Origin: Burkholderiales bacterium
GTDB taxonomy: Bacteria; Pseudomonadota; Gammaproteobacteria; Burkholderiales; Burkholderiaceae_C
Direction: 5' to 3'
NCBI GenBank assembly: GCA_016213205.1
Contig: JACRAZ010000024.1
Location: 42,631-106,630, forward strand
DNA length: 64,000 nucleotides
In this document: piece after piece, positions 34,603 through 44,480 of the stretch
Numbering within the stretch: position 1 is the stretch's first letter
How the letters are laid out: the number at the start of each line of letters is the position of its first letter
Position numbers and translations under genes: made by a program
The notes under the pieces: model-generated
Seen by the model: the letters and a program-made list of their open reading frames with translations, nothing else
Told to the model about the DNA's origin: nothing
Database searches by the model: none

Positions 34603-35852
34603 GGTCGGTAGATGTAGCCCCGATGGAAGGGGTAGGCCGATTGTGCACCCCGCATCGGGCCCTCGTGCACCACGCCGCTGGGCCGCGCGGCCAGCACCTG
34701 CTGCAGCGAGATCCAGCCCTGCTCGAAGCTCATCGCGCAGCCGGCCAGGTACAGCCGGTAGGCACGCACCACCGGCTCGGCGGTGATCTGGCGTGCCCGG
34801 GCGAGCTGGGATTCCAGCCCGTCGGACCAGGCCCACAGGGTGCGCGCGTAGTGCGGGCGCAGGTTCTCCACGTCCAGCGGCTCGAAGCGGGCCTCGGCCA
34901 TCTCGCGCAGCACGTGCGACAGGTGCAGCAGCTCGCCGCCGGGGAAGATGTAGCGTTCGATGAAGTCGCCGATGCCCGCGCCGAGCTGGGCGTTGCGGGT
35001 GCCGCCGGCGGTGATGCCGTGGTTCATCAGCAGGCCGCCGGGCCTGAGCAGCCGCCACAGCTTGGCAAAGTAGGTGGGCAGCATGGCCGCGCCCACGTGC
35101 TCGAACATGCCGATCGAGGCGATCTTGTCCCAGGGCTGGTCTTCCGGCAGCGCACGGTAGTCCAGCAGCAGCATCTGCACGCGGCCGGTGAGGCCCCGCT
35201 GCTCGATCAGCCGGTTCACATGCGCATGCTGGTTCTTCGACAGCGTGATGCCGGTGGCGCGCACGCCGTAGTGCTCGGCCGCCCACAGCAGCAGGCCGCC
35301 CCAGCCGGCGCCGATGTCGAGGAAGCGCTCGCCCTCGCGCAGCATCAGCTTGCGGCAGATGTGGTCGAGCTTGGCCTCCTGGGCGCTGGCCAGCGTCATC
35401 GAGGGTTCGCGGTAGTAGGCGCAGGAGTACACGCGGCGCGGGTCCAGCCACAGTGCGTAGAACTCGTCCGACACGTCGTAGTGGAACTGCACCTGCTTCG
35501 CATCGGCCTCGGCGTCGTGGCGCTTGAGCGACTTGCCGCGCTGCATCAGCCCGCGCCACCAGCGCCAGGGGCCGTGCGGGGCGCCTCGCGTGGGGTCGTC
35601 GCCCACCAAGGCGGCGGCGCTGGCCATCAGGTCGCGCATGGTGCCGTCGATGTCGACCCGGCCCTCGACGTAATCCTCCGCCACGCGGCCGATCTGGCCG
35701 GTGGCCACGTGGGTGAGTGCTCCCATGTCGTTCAGGTGCACCGTCAGGCGCGCCTGCGGGCTGCCGATGCGTTGCCCTCCCGGCAACACCAGTGCCGTGG
35801 GCGTGTCGAGCGCGCTGAACTTCTCGCGGACGATCGCTTCGAGTGCCGACAT
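34599..35852 (-). CDS. Cyclopropane-fatty-acyl-phospholipid synthase family methyltransferase
   Basis: 417-aa SAM-dependent enzyme of the CFA synthase family, slightly longer than E. coli Cfa (382 aa). An N-terminal lipid-binding domain (1-120) precedes the class I methyltransferase domain. The SAM motif is FLDIGAGWGGLLLWAAEHYG (about 178-197). Other landmarks are HYDVSDEFYALWLD, YSCAYY, and GMFEHVG with the catalytic bicarbonate-site residues. It would methylenate cis double bonds in membrane lipids, usually in stationary phase or acid stress. A promoter candidate lies directly upstream, and DUF1840 follows with a 4-bp overlap. Confidence 0.92.
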   Translation of the reverse strand: MSALEAIVREKFSALDTPTALVLPGGQRIGSPQARLTVHLNDMGALTHVATGQIGRVAEDYVEGRVDIDGTMRDLMASAAALVGDDPTRGAPHGPWRWWRGLMQRGKSLKRHDAEADAKQVQFHYDVSDEFYALWLDPRRVYSCAYYREPSMTLASAQEAKLDHICRKLMLREGERFLDIGAGWGGLLLWAAEHYGVRATGITLSKNQHAHVNRLIEQRGLTGRVQMLLLDYRALPEDQPWDKIASIGMFEHVGAAMLPTYFAKLWRLLRPGGLLMNHGITAGGTRNAQLGAGIGDFIERYIFPGGELLHLSHVLREMAEARFEPLDVENLRPHYARTLWAWSDGLESQLARARQITAEPVVRAYRLYLAGCAMSFEQGWISLQQVLAARPSGVVHEGPMRGAQSAYPFHRGYIYRP

Positions 35853-35886
35853 GGTGTTCCACTGCTCCAGGCCGAGTCAGCAGAAA

Positions 35887-35915
35887 AATGTAGGCAAGTT
35901 CGCCGGCCTCCGCAA
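35887..35915 (-). promoter_or_regulatory. Promoter candidate for the CFA synthase-like gene
   Basis: On the minus strand TTGCGG (35910-35915) and TACATT (35887-35892) are 17 bp apart and about 35 bp upstream of the ATG. The local AT-rich patch supports this. Confidence 0.45.
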
Positions 35916-35925
35916 GCCGTGCGGC

Positions 35926-35979
35926 GCAGGGCTGCAGGGGGCCGTCAGGCCGGACCAGCCCGCAGGGCTGTAGGGGGCC
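35926..35979. repeat. Direct repeat pair in the CFA/EAL-gene spacer
   Basis: GCAGGGCTGCAGGGGGCC (35926-35943) is repeated as GCAGGGCTGTAGGGGGCC (35962-35979), 17 of 18 identical. The gap (133 bp) holds nothing else besides the CFA promoter candidate. Confidence 0.7.
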
Positions 35980-35985
35980 AGTGCC

Positions 35986-38130
35986 TCAGCGGCCGACCAG
36001 GCTCAGGTGCGAAGACTTGCCACCGCGCGGACGGCCGCGCACGCGCTCGTCGAAGCTCAGTGCGTCCAGCGCCGGGGCGTACAGGAAGCCCTGGAACTGG
36101 TCGCAGCCGGCCTCCAGCAGGAAGGCGCGTTGCGGCTCGGTCTCCACGCCCTCGGCGATGACCTTCATGCCCAGCGCGGTGGACATCTGGATGATGGCGC
36201 GCACGATGCCCGCGTCGCTGTCGTCCTGGGGCACGCCCTGGATGAAGCTGCGGTCGATCTTCAGCCGCTCGATCGGAAAGCGCTTGAGGTAGGCCAGGCT
36301 CGAGTAGCCGGTGCCGAAATCATCGATCGCCAGCCGCACGCCCAGCTGCGACAGCTGGGACAGGCGCTGCAGCGCCTCGTCGGCATCCTGCACCAGGATG
36401 GTCTCGGTGAGTTCGAGCTCCAGCAGCGAACCGGGCAGCTCGGCCTCGCGCAGCACCGCGGCCACGCGGTCGATGAAATCCGCCTGCTGGAATTGCAGGG
36501 CCGAGACGTTCACCGACACCGGCATCACCAGCCCTTCGTGGCGCCAGCGCGCGGCCTGGCGCACGGCCTGGGTGAGCACCCAGTCGCCGATGGCGACGAT
36601 GAAGCCCGAATCCTCGGCCACCGGGATGAACTCGCCGGGCGACACCTCGCCCAGCTCGGGGTCGCGCCAGCGGATCAGTGCCTCGGCGCCGATCACGGCA
36701 CCGCTGCGCAGATCGATCTGCGGCTGGTACTTCAGCCTGAAGCGGTTGCTCGCGAGCGACTGGCGCATCGCATGGTCCAGCCGCATGCGCTGGCGCAGGT
36801 CGTCGTCGTGGTGCGGCTGGTGGAAGCGGAAGCCCGCGCGGCCGCCCTGCTTGGCGCGCTGCATCGCGGTTTCGGCATGGCGCACCAGCAGGTCGGCGTT
36901 GTCGCCATCCACCGGGTAGAGCGCCACGCCCACGCTGCAGGTCATCGTGAACTGCAGGCCGTCCACCGCGCAGGGGCGGGAGATGGCCTCCAGCACCCGG
37001 CGCGCGGCCGATTCGGCGCCGCGGCTGTCCACCCGCTGCACCAGCAGCGCGAACTGGTCGCCGCCCACGCGCGCCACCTGGTCGCCCTGGCGCAGGCAGC
37101 TCTTCAGGCGGTCGGCCGTGTCCAGCAGCACCCGGTCGCCGATGTCGTGGCCCAGGCTGTCGTTGATCTGCTTGAAGCGGTCCAGGTCCAGGATCAGCAG
37201 CGCCAGCGTGCCATGGTTGCGCTCGGCCTGGCGGATCGAATCGGTCAGCGCCTCGCCCAGCTGGCGGCGGTTGAACAGGCCGGTCAGGCCATCCGTGGTG
37301 GTGAGGGCCTCGATGCGCTTGCTGGCCGTCTCCAGCGCCGTGTGGTCGCGGAACGCCCACACCCGGCCGGTGGGCCGGCCGCGGCAGCTTTGCGGCTGGG
37401 TCACGCGCTCGAGCACCTGGCCCGACAGCAGCACCAGCCGCTCGCTGGCCTGCAGCAGCGTGGCTTCCTGGATGGTGGCCAGGCGGCGCTGGTAGGCCTC
37501 GGGGTCGACGACGCTGCGGCGCATCCAGTCGAACACCGCGTCGTCATTGCGTTGGGTCAGCAGCGCTTCCGGCAGGCCCCAGACCTGCGCGAAGCGGCGG
37601 TTGAAGGCGGTGATGCGGCCGGCCAGGTCGGTGACGAGGATGCCGTCGCCGGTGGATTCCAGCGTGGCCTGCAGGCCGGCCAGCAGGTGCTCGCGCTCGT
37701 CCTGCTGGCGCTGCTGCTCGGTGCGGTCCTGCAGCGTGACCAGGAAGTGCCCGTCGGCCAGCGGGCGCACGCGCCGGTGCACCCGCACCAGGCGCGCGCT
37801 GGCGTTCACCAGCACGGTTTCGGAATCGAGCTGGCGCGCGCTGCCCTGGCGCACCTCGTCCCAGAAGGCCAGGTCTTCGGGTGTGGCGATCAGGCTGGTG
37901 GCGGCCATGCCGGCCAGCTCAGGCCCGGCCACGCCCAGCAGTGCGGCCGCGGCGGCATTGGCGGCGCCCACCTGCAGGCTGCGGCCGTCGACGATCCAGG
38001 CCGCATCGGCCAGGGCATCGAGCATCAGGGCCCAGGCCGCCAGCGGCGGCAGGCCCGGCGCGGGCGCCGGGGGCGAGGGGGAGGCAGGAGGCTGCGACGC
38101 CGGGTGGGGCGCGCCAGACGCGGTGTTCAC
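35986..38130 (-). CDS. PAS-GGDEF-EAL protein with degenerate GGDQF motif (likely c-di-GMP phosphodiesterase)
   Basis: 714-aa soluble signalling protein. Two PAS-like segments occupy about 30-140 and 150-265, followed by GGDEF (about 275-440) and EAL (about 450-695). The cyclase motif reads GGDQF (356-360), with Gln replacing the Glu needed for catalysis, while the RxxD site (RQGD, 347-350) is kept. The EAL domain looks intact (AEALIRW near 483, ELTETILV, DDFGTGYSS at 603-611). It is therefore probably a phosphodiesterase whose GGDEF domain may sense GTP. The start is GTG at 38130, overlapping the HD-GYP stop (GTGA). A Pro-rich segment lies at residues 10-30. Confidence 0.9.
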   Translation of the reverse strand: MNTASGAPHPASQPPASPSPPAPAPGLPPLAAWALMLDALADAAWIVDGRSLQVGAANAAAAALLGVAGPELAGMAATSLIATPEDLAFWDEVRQGSARQLDSETVLVNASARLVRVHRRVRPLADGHFLVTLQDRTEQQRQQDEREHLLAGLQATLESTGDGILVTDLAGRITAFNRRFAQVWGLPEALLTQRNDDAVFDWMRRSVVDPEAYQRRLATIQEATLLQASERLVLLSGQVLERVTQPQSCRGRPTGRVWAFRDHTALETASKRIEALTTTDGLTGLFNRRQLGEALTDSIRQAERNHGTLALLILDLDRFKQINDSLGHDIGDRVLLDTADRLKSCLRQGDQVARVGGDQFALLVQRVDSRGAESAARRVLEAISRPCAVDGLQFTMTCSVGVALYPVDGDNADLLVRHAETAMQRAKQGGRAGFRFHQPHHDDDLRQRMRLDHAMRQSLASNRFRLKYQPQIDLRSGAVIGAEALIRWRDPELGEVSPGEFIPVAEDSGFIVAIGDWVLTQAVRQAARWRHEGLVMPVSVNVSALQFQQADFIDRVAAVLREAELPGSLLELELTETILVQDADEALQRLSQLSQLGVRLAIDDFGTGYSSLAYLKRFPIERLKIDRSFIQGVPQDDSDAGIVRAIIQMSTALGMKVIAEGVETEPQRAFLLEAGCDQFQGFLYAPALDALSFDERVRGRPRGGKSSHLSLVGR

Positions 38131-39449
38131 GCAGGCAGTTCCTCTGGCAGGTCGTGAACTGCAAGCACGGCGGGTTCGAAGAAGTACACCACGCGCTGGC
38201 GTGGTGAGAGGTAGTTCTGCACCGGCAGCGGCAGCTGCGCGGGCTTGAGGCTGCGGCGGATGCCCAGATCGGCCGTTTCCTCCAGGTTCAGCAGCAGCGC
38301 ATCCTCCACCGGCACGCTGGGATCGCACACCAGCACACGCGGCTTCAGCGGGCGCGAGGAATTGACGCTGATCACGGTGGCGTAGCGGTCGTCGGTGAGC
38401 TGCACCATCGAGCCCGGCGGGTAGACGCCCATCATGCGGATGAAGGCGTTGAGCATGGTGGTGTCGAACTTGCTCTTGGCCTGCGCGAAGATCAGCGACA
38501 GGGCCTCGTGCGGCGTCAGCGCATGCGAGGGCACCGCCGGGTTGCACAGGTTGTCGTAGCGGTTGACCAGCGCCACGATGCGCGCGGCCGCCGACAGCCG
38601 GTCGCCCGCCATGCGCTGCGGGAAGCCCGAGCCATCCACCATCTCATGGTGCTGCGCCAGCACCGCCAGCGCACCGGCGCTCAGGCTCATGCGCTGGCCG
38701 TGCGCAATGCCGTGCGCCACGTGCTCGCGGTACTGCAGGTTCTCGGCCTGGGTGAACTGGCCATCGGGCAGGCGCAGGCGTTCGGGCAGCTCGAGCTTGC
38801 CGATGTCGTGCAGCAGCGCGCCCACGCCCATGTCCATCATCTCGGCCTCCGAGAAGCCGAACACGCGGCCCATCAGCAGCGAGATCACCGCCACGTTCAG
38901 CGCGTGCGCGCCGGCACGTTCGCCGCCGGCATCGGCGAGCACGCGGATGCACAGCTCGCCGTCGATCATCATCTTGTCCAGCAGCGAACGGGTGAGCCAC
39001 TCGGTGGACTCGCGCGCGGCCACCGGCACCGTCAGCACCTGGTCGGCGGCCACCTTCCAGGCCTGGCCGGCCTCGGCGTACTGCTGCATGCACACCCGCT
39101 CGGCGTGCCGCTGCGCGGCCAATGCGGCACGGTGGTGCGCGGCGGCCGCCTTGGCGCTGGCGGCCTGCGCGGCGTCGGCGCCGCCCTCGGGCGCCTGGAT
39201 GTCCATCACCTGGCTGTCCAGCACCTGGCTGTCGCCCACGGTGTGCCAGTGGCCCGAGGGGCTCTCGGCCAGGCGGCTCTTCTCGGGGCTCCAGCGCAGC
39301 TTCTTCAGGCCCAGGCCGCGGATGGTGGCGATCTGGTCCGGCGAGGTCACCACGAAGTTCGACAGCGCGAACGGATGTGCCCACCACCCCAGGTCGAGGT
39401 GGACGAACATGCCTACGCGCAGGTTGTCGATGTCGATCGTCGAAGCCAT
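38127..39449 (-). CDS. HD-GYP domain c-di-GMP phosphodiesterase with N-terminal DUF3391
   Basis: 440-aa protein. The N-terminal 1-130 resembles DUF3391 (NLRVGMFVHLDLGWWAHPF and LGLKKLRWSPEKS), and the HD-GYP domain follows (about 175-345). Metal ligands are visible in HDIGKLELP (His214-Asp215) and in HVAHGIAHG and AQHHEMVDGSGFP (267-277); the GYP motif appears as GFP, a common variant. HD-GYP enzymes hydrolyse c-di-GMP to GMP. It is followed by the GGDEF-EAL gene with a 4-bp overlap, so two phosphodiesterase-type proteins are made from one message. Confidence 0.92.
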   Translation of the reverse strand: MASTIDIDNLRVGMFVHLDLGWWAHPFALSNFVVTSPDQIATIRGLGLKKLRWSPEKSRLAESPSGHWHTVGDSQVLDSQVMDIQAPEGGADAAQAASAKAAAAHHRAALAAQRHAERVCMQQYAEAGQAWKVAADQVLTVPVAARESTEWLTRSLLDKMMIDGELCIRVLADAGGERAGAHALNVAVISLLMGRVFGFSEAEMMDMGVGALLHDIGKLELPERLRLPDGQFTQAENLQYREHVAHGIAHGQRMSLSAGALAVLAQHHEMVDGSGFPQRMAGDRLSAAARIVALVNRYDNLCNPAVPSHALTPHEALSLIFAQAKSKFDTTMLNAFIRMMGVYPPGSMVQLTDDRYATVISVNSSRPLKPRVLVCDPSVPVEDALLLNLEETADLGIRRSLKPAQLPLPVQNYLSPRQRVVYFFEPAVLAVHDLPEELPA

Positions 39450-39688
39450 GGTCGTTTCCGGAATGGCTCGGGCAAGCCGAGGGGTACTGCTTGACTGCTG
39501 TTTCGGCCATTGCGCCGTGGAACTTGACCCCGCCGCGGCAGGCGGAGCGCGTTTTCTGCGCCCGCCGGGGCACGAAGTTCACGATGCGAACGCGCAGCGT
39601 GCAAACGTCACGCCAGCGACGCACAGCGCGCGCGCGCAACAGCACAATCGGCGCTTTCCGGTTCACCGCACTTCACGAGGAAGACCCC

Positions 39689-40894
<1,206 letters not shown>

Positions 40895-40931
40895 GGCGCG
40901 GGGTGGCGCGTCTGCGGCCCGTTGCTGCCGT

Positions 40932-41437
40932 CTTTCTAGGGCGGAGGACTTTCTAGTAGCCGGGATTTCGTCCCGGCGACCGACCTACTTTCTTTGCCGC
41001 TGCAAAGAAAGTAGGCAAAGAAAGCAGCTCTCAACATCCGATTTGTGCATCCGACCCGAATGTGCATCCGCTTATCCACCGCCACTGGCATCCTCAATAC
41101 CCCGAACCGTCGGTCACCAGATTGGCAGTGAGCTCGCCCTGGCATTCGAAAGCGGAGCGCGACTGCCTTGATTCGCCGGGCGCCTTGCGCCCCTTCGGAC
41201 GAGGCGTCGCGGGCACTCGGATGCCAGTGGGGTGTTTGTGCCAATCTGGTGACCGACGGTTCGGGGTCTTAAGAATGCCAGGCTCGTGGATAAGCGGATG
41301 CACATTCGGGTCGGATGCACAAATCGGATGTTGGGTTGAAGGTGCCTTCTTTGCTTCCTTTCTTTGCACCAGCAAAGAAAGGGAGTCGGTCGCCGGGACG
41401 AAATCCCGGCTACTACAAAGTCCACCGCCCTCGAAAG
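40932..41437. repeat. Long imperfect inverted repeat (~506 bp) with nested hairpins, MITE-like
   Basis: This fills most of the gene-free interval 40895-41471 between two convergent genes. The outer ends CTTTCTAGGGCGG (left) and its near complement at 41425-41437 begin two arms of about 195-200 bp. The arms carry, in mirror order, the hairpin CCGGGA-TTTCG-TCCCGG (40960-40976 and 41393-41409) and a CTTTCTTTGC/GCAAAGAAAG stem (14 bp at 40984-41015, 11 bp at 41357-41382). Next come the blocks ATCCGATTTGTGCATCCGAC and TGTGCATCCGCTTATCCAC, then CCCCGAACCGTCGGTCACCA (41100-41119, mirrored at 41247-41266). The centre (41128-41238) is not symmetric with itself. No ORF encodes a transposase. It could be a non-autonomous element or a large bidirectional terminator. 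Confidence 0.9.
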
Positions 41438-41471
41438 GCAGCTTTGAAGCAACCGACACGCCAGTGCCGGC

Positions 41472-43208
41472 TCAGCGCCCGTGCACCAGCAGGCCGCCCA
41501 GCAGCACCACCGCCGCGGCCAACAGCAAGGCCAGCCCGCGCCAGAAGCGCACCGGGTCACGCTCCAGCAGCGGCACCCGCTGCTCGCGCAAGTGCTGCGC
41601 GCCCGGCTTGCGCAGGTCTTCGATGAAGGCCGAGGGCGCCTCGTGCCGGCGCGCCGCGCGTGGGTGCAGCGCCTGGCGCAGCACCGAATCGATCCATGTC
41701 GGCAACTCGGGCCGCAGGGCACGCGCAGGCTGGTAGTGCAGCCGGCCCAGCTCGCCCGGGCTGCGCAGCTGCGGCACCTGCAGGCCGTAGGGCAGGCGGC
41801 CGGTGAGCATCTGGTAGGTGATGACAGCCAGCGAAAACAGGTCGGACCGCGCCGAGCCGCCCTCGCCGGTGAAGTACTCGGGCGCCGTGTACTGCAGCGC
41901 CCCACGGATGGCACCGGCCCCCGCCTCGCGTGTGCCCTCTGCCAGGCCGGCCACGTGCACCGCGCCGAAATCGATGATCTTCACGGTGCCGGTGGCGTCG
42001 ATCATGATGTTGTCGGGCCGCAGGTCCTGGTGCAGCATCTCCTTGCGGTGAAAGGCCTGCAGCCCGCGCGCCAGCTGCTCGACGATGCGGCGCACGGTGT
42101 CCAGCGCGGGCCGCGGGTGGTCGGTCATCCACTGCGCCAGCGTCTGGCCCTGCACGTATTCCATCGCCACGTAGAGGTGCCGGCGGGGTTCCACGGGCTC
42201 GCAGGGCTTGAGCACGTGCGCGTTGTCCAGCCGCCGGGCCACCCAATCCTCGAGCAGGAAGCGGTCGAGGTAGGCCGCGTCGTCGCGCAGGTCCACCGAG
42301 GGCGTCTTCAGCACCACCTGGCGGCCGGTGGCCTGCTCCAGCGCCAGGTGGATGTGGCTGCGGGCGCTGGCGTGCAGCTCGCGCACGATGGTGTAGCCCT
42401 CGAACACCATGCGGGGCACCAGCGGCGGCGGCAGCGCCAGACCCTCGCGCTGGTGGTGCAGGCGGTCGGCCGGCTCGTCGGGCAGCGCGAGCACGCGCAC
42501 CAGCTGCAGCGTGAGGTTGTCGGCGCTGCCGCGCGCCAGCGCCTGGGCCACCAGCGCGGCGGCAGCGGCGTCCAGGTGGTCGGGGTGGGCGGCCAGCGCC
42601 GCGTGCACGGCGGCCGCGTCCAGGTGCTCGTAGGCGCCGTCGGTGGCCAGCAGGTACAGCTCGCCCACCTCGGCGCGCCAGCAGCGGTAGTCGATCTCCA
42701 CCGTGGGCCCGGCGCCCAGGGCGCGACCCAGGTGGGATTCGCCACCGGCCAGGCGCACGCGGTGGTCGTCGCTCAGCTGCTCCAGCGCCTGCGGGTGCAG
42801 CCGGTAGACCCGCGCGTCGCCCACGTGCAGCAGGTGCACCTCGCGGCCCTTGAACACCAGCGCGCTGAAGGTGCAGACGTAGCCCCGGTCCTTGTCGAAG
42901 CGTGCATCGCTGCGCTGGGTCTGCGCATGCAGCCACGAGTTGGTGGCGGCCAGCACGCGCTGGGCCGCGCGCTTCACCGGCCAGGCATCGGAGGTGCAGT
43001 AGTAGTCGTCGAGAAAGCCGCGCACCGCGGCCGCGCTGGCCACCTGGCTCACGGCGCTGCTGCCGATGCCGTCGGCCAGCGCGATGGCGGCCCCCTTGCT
43101 GCCCAGCAGCGGCTCGCCCGGCAGGGCGGCGCCGTGGAAATCCTGGTTCAGGGGCTTGCGCCCGGCCTCGGAATGCTGGCCGACGGCCAGGCGCAGCGCC
43201 GCCGTCAT
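41472..43208 (-). CDS. PP2C phosphatase-Ser/Thr protein kinase fusion, membrane-anchored
   Basis: 578-aa bifunctional protein. Residues 1-245 form a PP2C phosphatase (NQDFHG, ALADGIGSSA, LLATDGAYEHL, GSADNLTLQLV carry the metal-binding Asp/Gly residues). Residues about 267-535 form a Hanks-type kinase with Lys in VVLKTP, catalytic loop HQDLRPDN (Gln for Arg of HRD) and DFG in IIDFGAVH. The glycine-rich loop is degenerate (HASARSHIHLA). One transmembrane helix lies at the C-terminus (about 556-574), with no external domain. It is last in the nirB-nirD-nirC operon. Similar fusions accompany nitrate/nitrite assimilation genes in proteobacteria; the target proteins are unknown. Confidence 0.9.
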   Translation of the reverse strand: MTAALRLAVGQHSEAGRKPLNQDFHGAALPGEPLLGSKGAAIALADGIGSSAVSQVASAAAVRGFLDDYYCTSDAWPVKRAAQRVLAATNSWLHAQTQRSDARFDKDRGYVCTFSALVFKGREVHLLHVGDARVYRLHPQALEQLSDDHRVRLAGGESHLGRALGAGPTVEIDYRCWRAEVGELYLLATDGAYEHLDAAAVHAALAAHPDHLDAAAAALVAQALARGSADNLTLQLVRVLALPDEPADRLHHQREGLALPPPLVPRMVFEGYTIVRELHASARSHIHLALEQATGRQVVLKTPSVDLRDDAAYLDRFLLEDWVARRLDNAHVLKPCEPVEPRRHLYVAMEYVQGQTLAQWMTDHPRPALDTVRRIVEQLARGLQAFHRKEMLHQDLRPDNIMIDATGTVKIIDFGAVHVAGLAEGTREAGAGAIRGALQYTAPEYFTGEGGSARSDLFSLAVITYQMLTGRLPYGLQVPQLRSPGELGRLHYQPARALRPELPTWIDSVLRQALHPRAARRHEAPSAFIEDLRKPGAQHLREQRVPLLERDPVRFWRGLALLLAAAVVLLGGLLVHGR

Positions 43209-43251
43209 GGCCGCCCGGGCCTGGCCGCCGCCAACCCGGCGCCGCGCAGCA

Positions 43252-44061
43252 TCAGACCACGCGCGCCGGCGCCGGCTTGTAGTGGGTGGAGTACAGCGTG
43301 GCGCCCACGAAGGTGAGCCCGCCCACCAGGTTGCCGATGACGGTGGGGATCTCGTTCCACAGCAGGTAATCCATGATCGTGAAGTTGCCGCCCAGCATCA
43401 GGCCCGAGGGGAACAGGAACATGTTGACGATCGAGTGCTCGAAGCCCATGTAGAAGAACACCAGGATCGGCATCCACATGCCGATGACCTTGCCGGACAC
43501 GGTGGTGGACATCATCGCCGCCACCACGCCGGTGGAGACCATCCAGTTGCACATGACGCCGCGGATGAACAGCGTGAGCATGCCGGCCGCGCCGTGCGCC
43601 GAGTAGCCCACCGTGCGCCCCTCGCCGATGCTGCCGATCTTCTGGCCCACGGCGTTGGGCGCCTCGGTGAAGCCGAAGGTGAAGATGACGGCCATGAACG
43701 CGGCCACCGTCAGCGCGCCGGCGAAGTTGCCGAAGAACACCAGCGTCCAGTTGCGCATCACGCCGCCCCAGGTGGCGCCGGGGCGCTTGTCCATCACGGC
43801 CAGCGGCACCAGCGTGAACACGCCGGTGAGCAGGTCGAATCCCATCAGGTACAGCAGGCAGAAGCCCACCGGGAACAGCAGCGCGCCCACCAGCGCATTG
43901 CCGGTGTTCACCGAGACGGTGACGGCAAACGCCGCGGCCAGCGCCAGGATGGCGCCGGCCATGTAGGCACGGATCAGCGTGTCGCGGGTCGACATCAGCA
44001 GCTTGGATTCGCCGGCGTCGACCATCTTGGTGACGAATTCGGTGGGTGCGAGGTAGGCCAT
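43252..44061 (-). CDS. nirC: Formate/nitrite transporter family protein (nitrite channel NirC-like)
   Basis: 269-aa FNT-family channel with six membrane helices. Family landmarks are MAGAILALAAAFA, LFPVGFCLLYLMGFDLLTGVF, GVMCNWMVSTGV and FEHSIVNMF, the last carrying the central pore His. The family conducts nitrite, formate or hydrosulfide as pentamers in the inner membrane. Its place 44 bp downstream of nirD and upstream of the kinase/phosphatase gene indicates nitrite as the cargo. Confidence 0.92.
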   Translation of the reverse strand: MAYLAPTEFVTKMVDAGESKLLMSTRDTLIRAYMAGAILALAAAFAVTVSVNTGNALVGALLFPVGFCLLYLMGFDLLTGVFTLVPLAVMDKRPGATWGGVMRNWTLVFFGNFAGALTVAAFMAVIFTFGFTEAPNAVGQKIGSIGEGRTVGYSAHGAAGMLTLFIRGVMCNWMVSTGVVAAMMSTTVSGKVIGMWMPILVFFYMGFEHSIVNMFLFPSGLMLGGNFTIMDYLLWNEIPTVIGNLVGGLTFVGATLYSTHYKPAPARVV

Positions 44062-44104
44062 GGGGTTTCCTGGTCGTGGTGGGCTTGCGGGTGGGGAAGC
44101 GGGT

Positions 44105-44443
44105 TCAGGCCAGTGCGACAAGCACACGCTGGTTCTCGACGCGCACGGCATGCGCGCGCACCGAGTGCGCGGGCGATTCCAGGCATTCGCCGTTGCGCAG
44201 GTCGAAGTGGTGCTTGAACAGCGGCGAGGCCACGACGACGCGCTCGCCCAGGCTGCCGATCAGCCCGCGCGCCAGCACGCTGGCCTGCGACTTGGGGTCG
44301 ACGTTGTCGATGGCGTAGAACTGGCTGTCGCCGACGCGGAACACCGCCACGTGGCGGCCTTCCACCCGTGCGCAGACGCCGGTGTTCGAGAGGATGTCGT
44401 CAACCGCGCAGACGGCGGTCCAGCGGGAGGTGTCGTGGCTCAT
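44105..44443 (-). CDS. nirD: Nitrite reductase (NADH) small subunit NirD
   Basis: 112-aa NirD. It has a Rieske-like beta fold but lacks the cluster-binding Cys/His pairs, as expected for NirD (AVFRVGDSQFYAIDNVDPKSQASVLARG, then ASPLFKHHFDLRNGECL). It associates with NirB in the cytoplasm for reduction of nitrite to ammonium. It lies 37 bp after nirB in the operon. Confidence 0.95.
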   Translation of the reverse strand: MSHDTSRWTAVCAVDDILSNTGVCARVEGRHVAVFRVGDSQFYAIDNVDPKSQASVLARGLIGSLGERVVVASPLFKHHFDLRNGECLESPAHSVRAHAVRVENQRVLVALA

Positions 44444-44480
44444 GGTGGGGCTGCGGGGGCTGTTGAATTGGGTTGCGGGT

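Noticed and set aside
40932..41437. CRISPR array
   Set aside because: The repeats are mirrored, not direct with regular unique spacers, and no cas gene is present in the window.
41062..41736. Open frames through the long inverted repeat on both strands
   Set aside because: They cross the symmetric repeat and the end of the kinase gene, have no family features, and exist in mirrored form because the DNA is an inverted repeat. Not evidence of a transposase.
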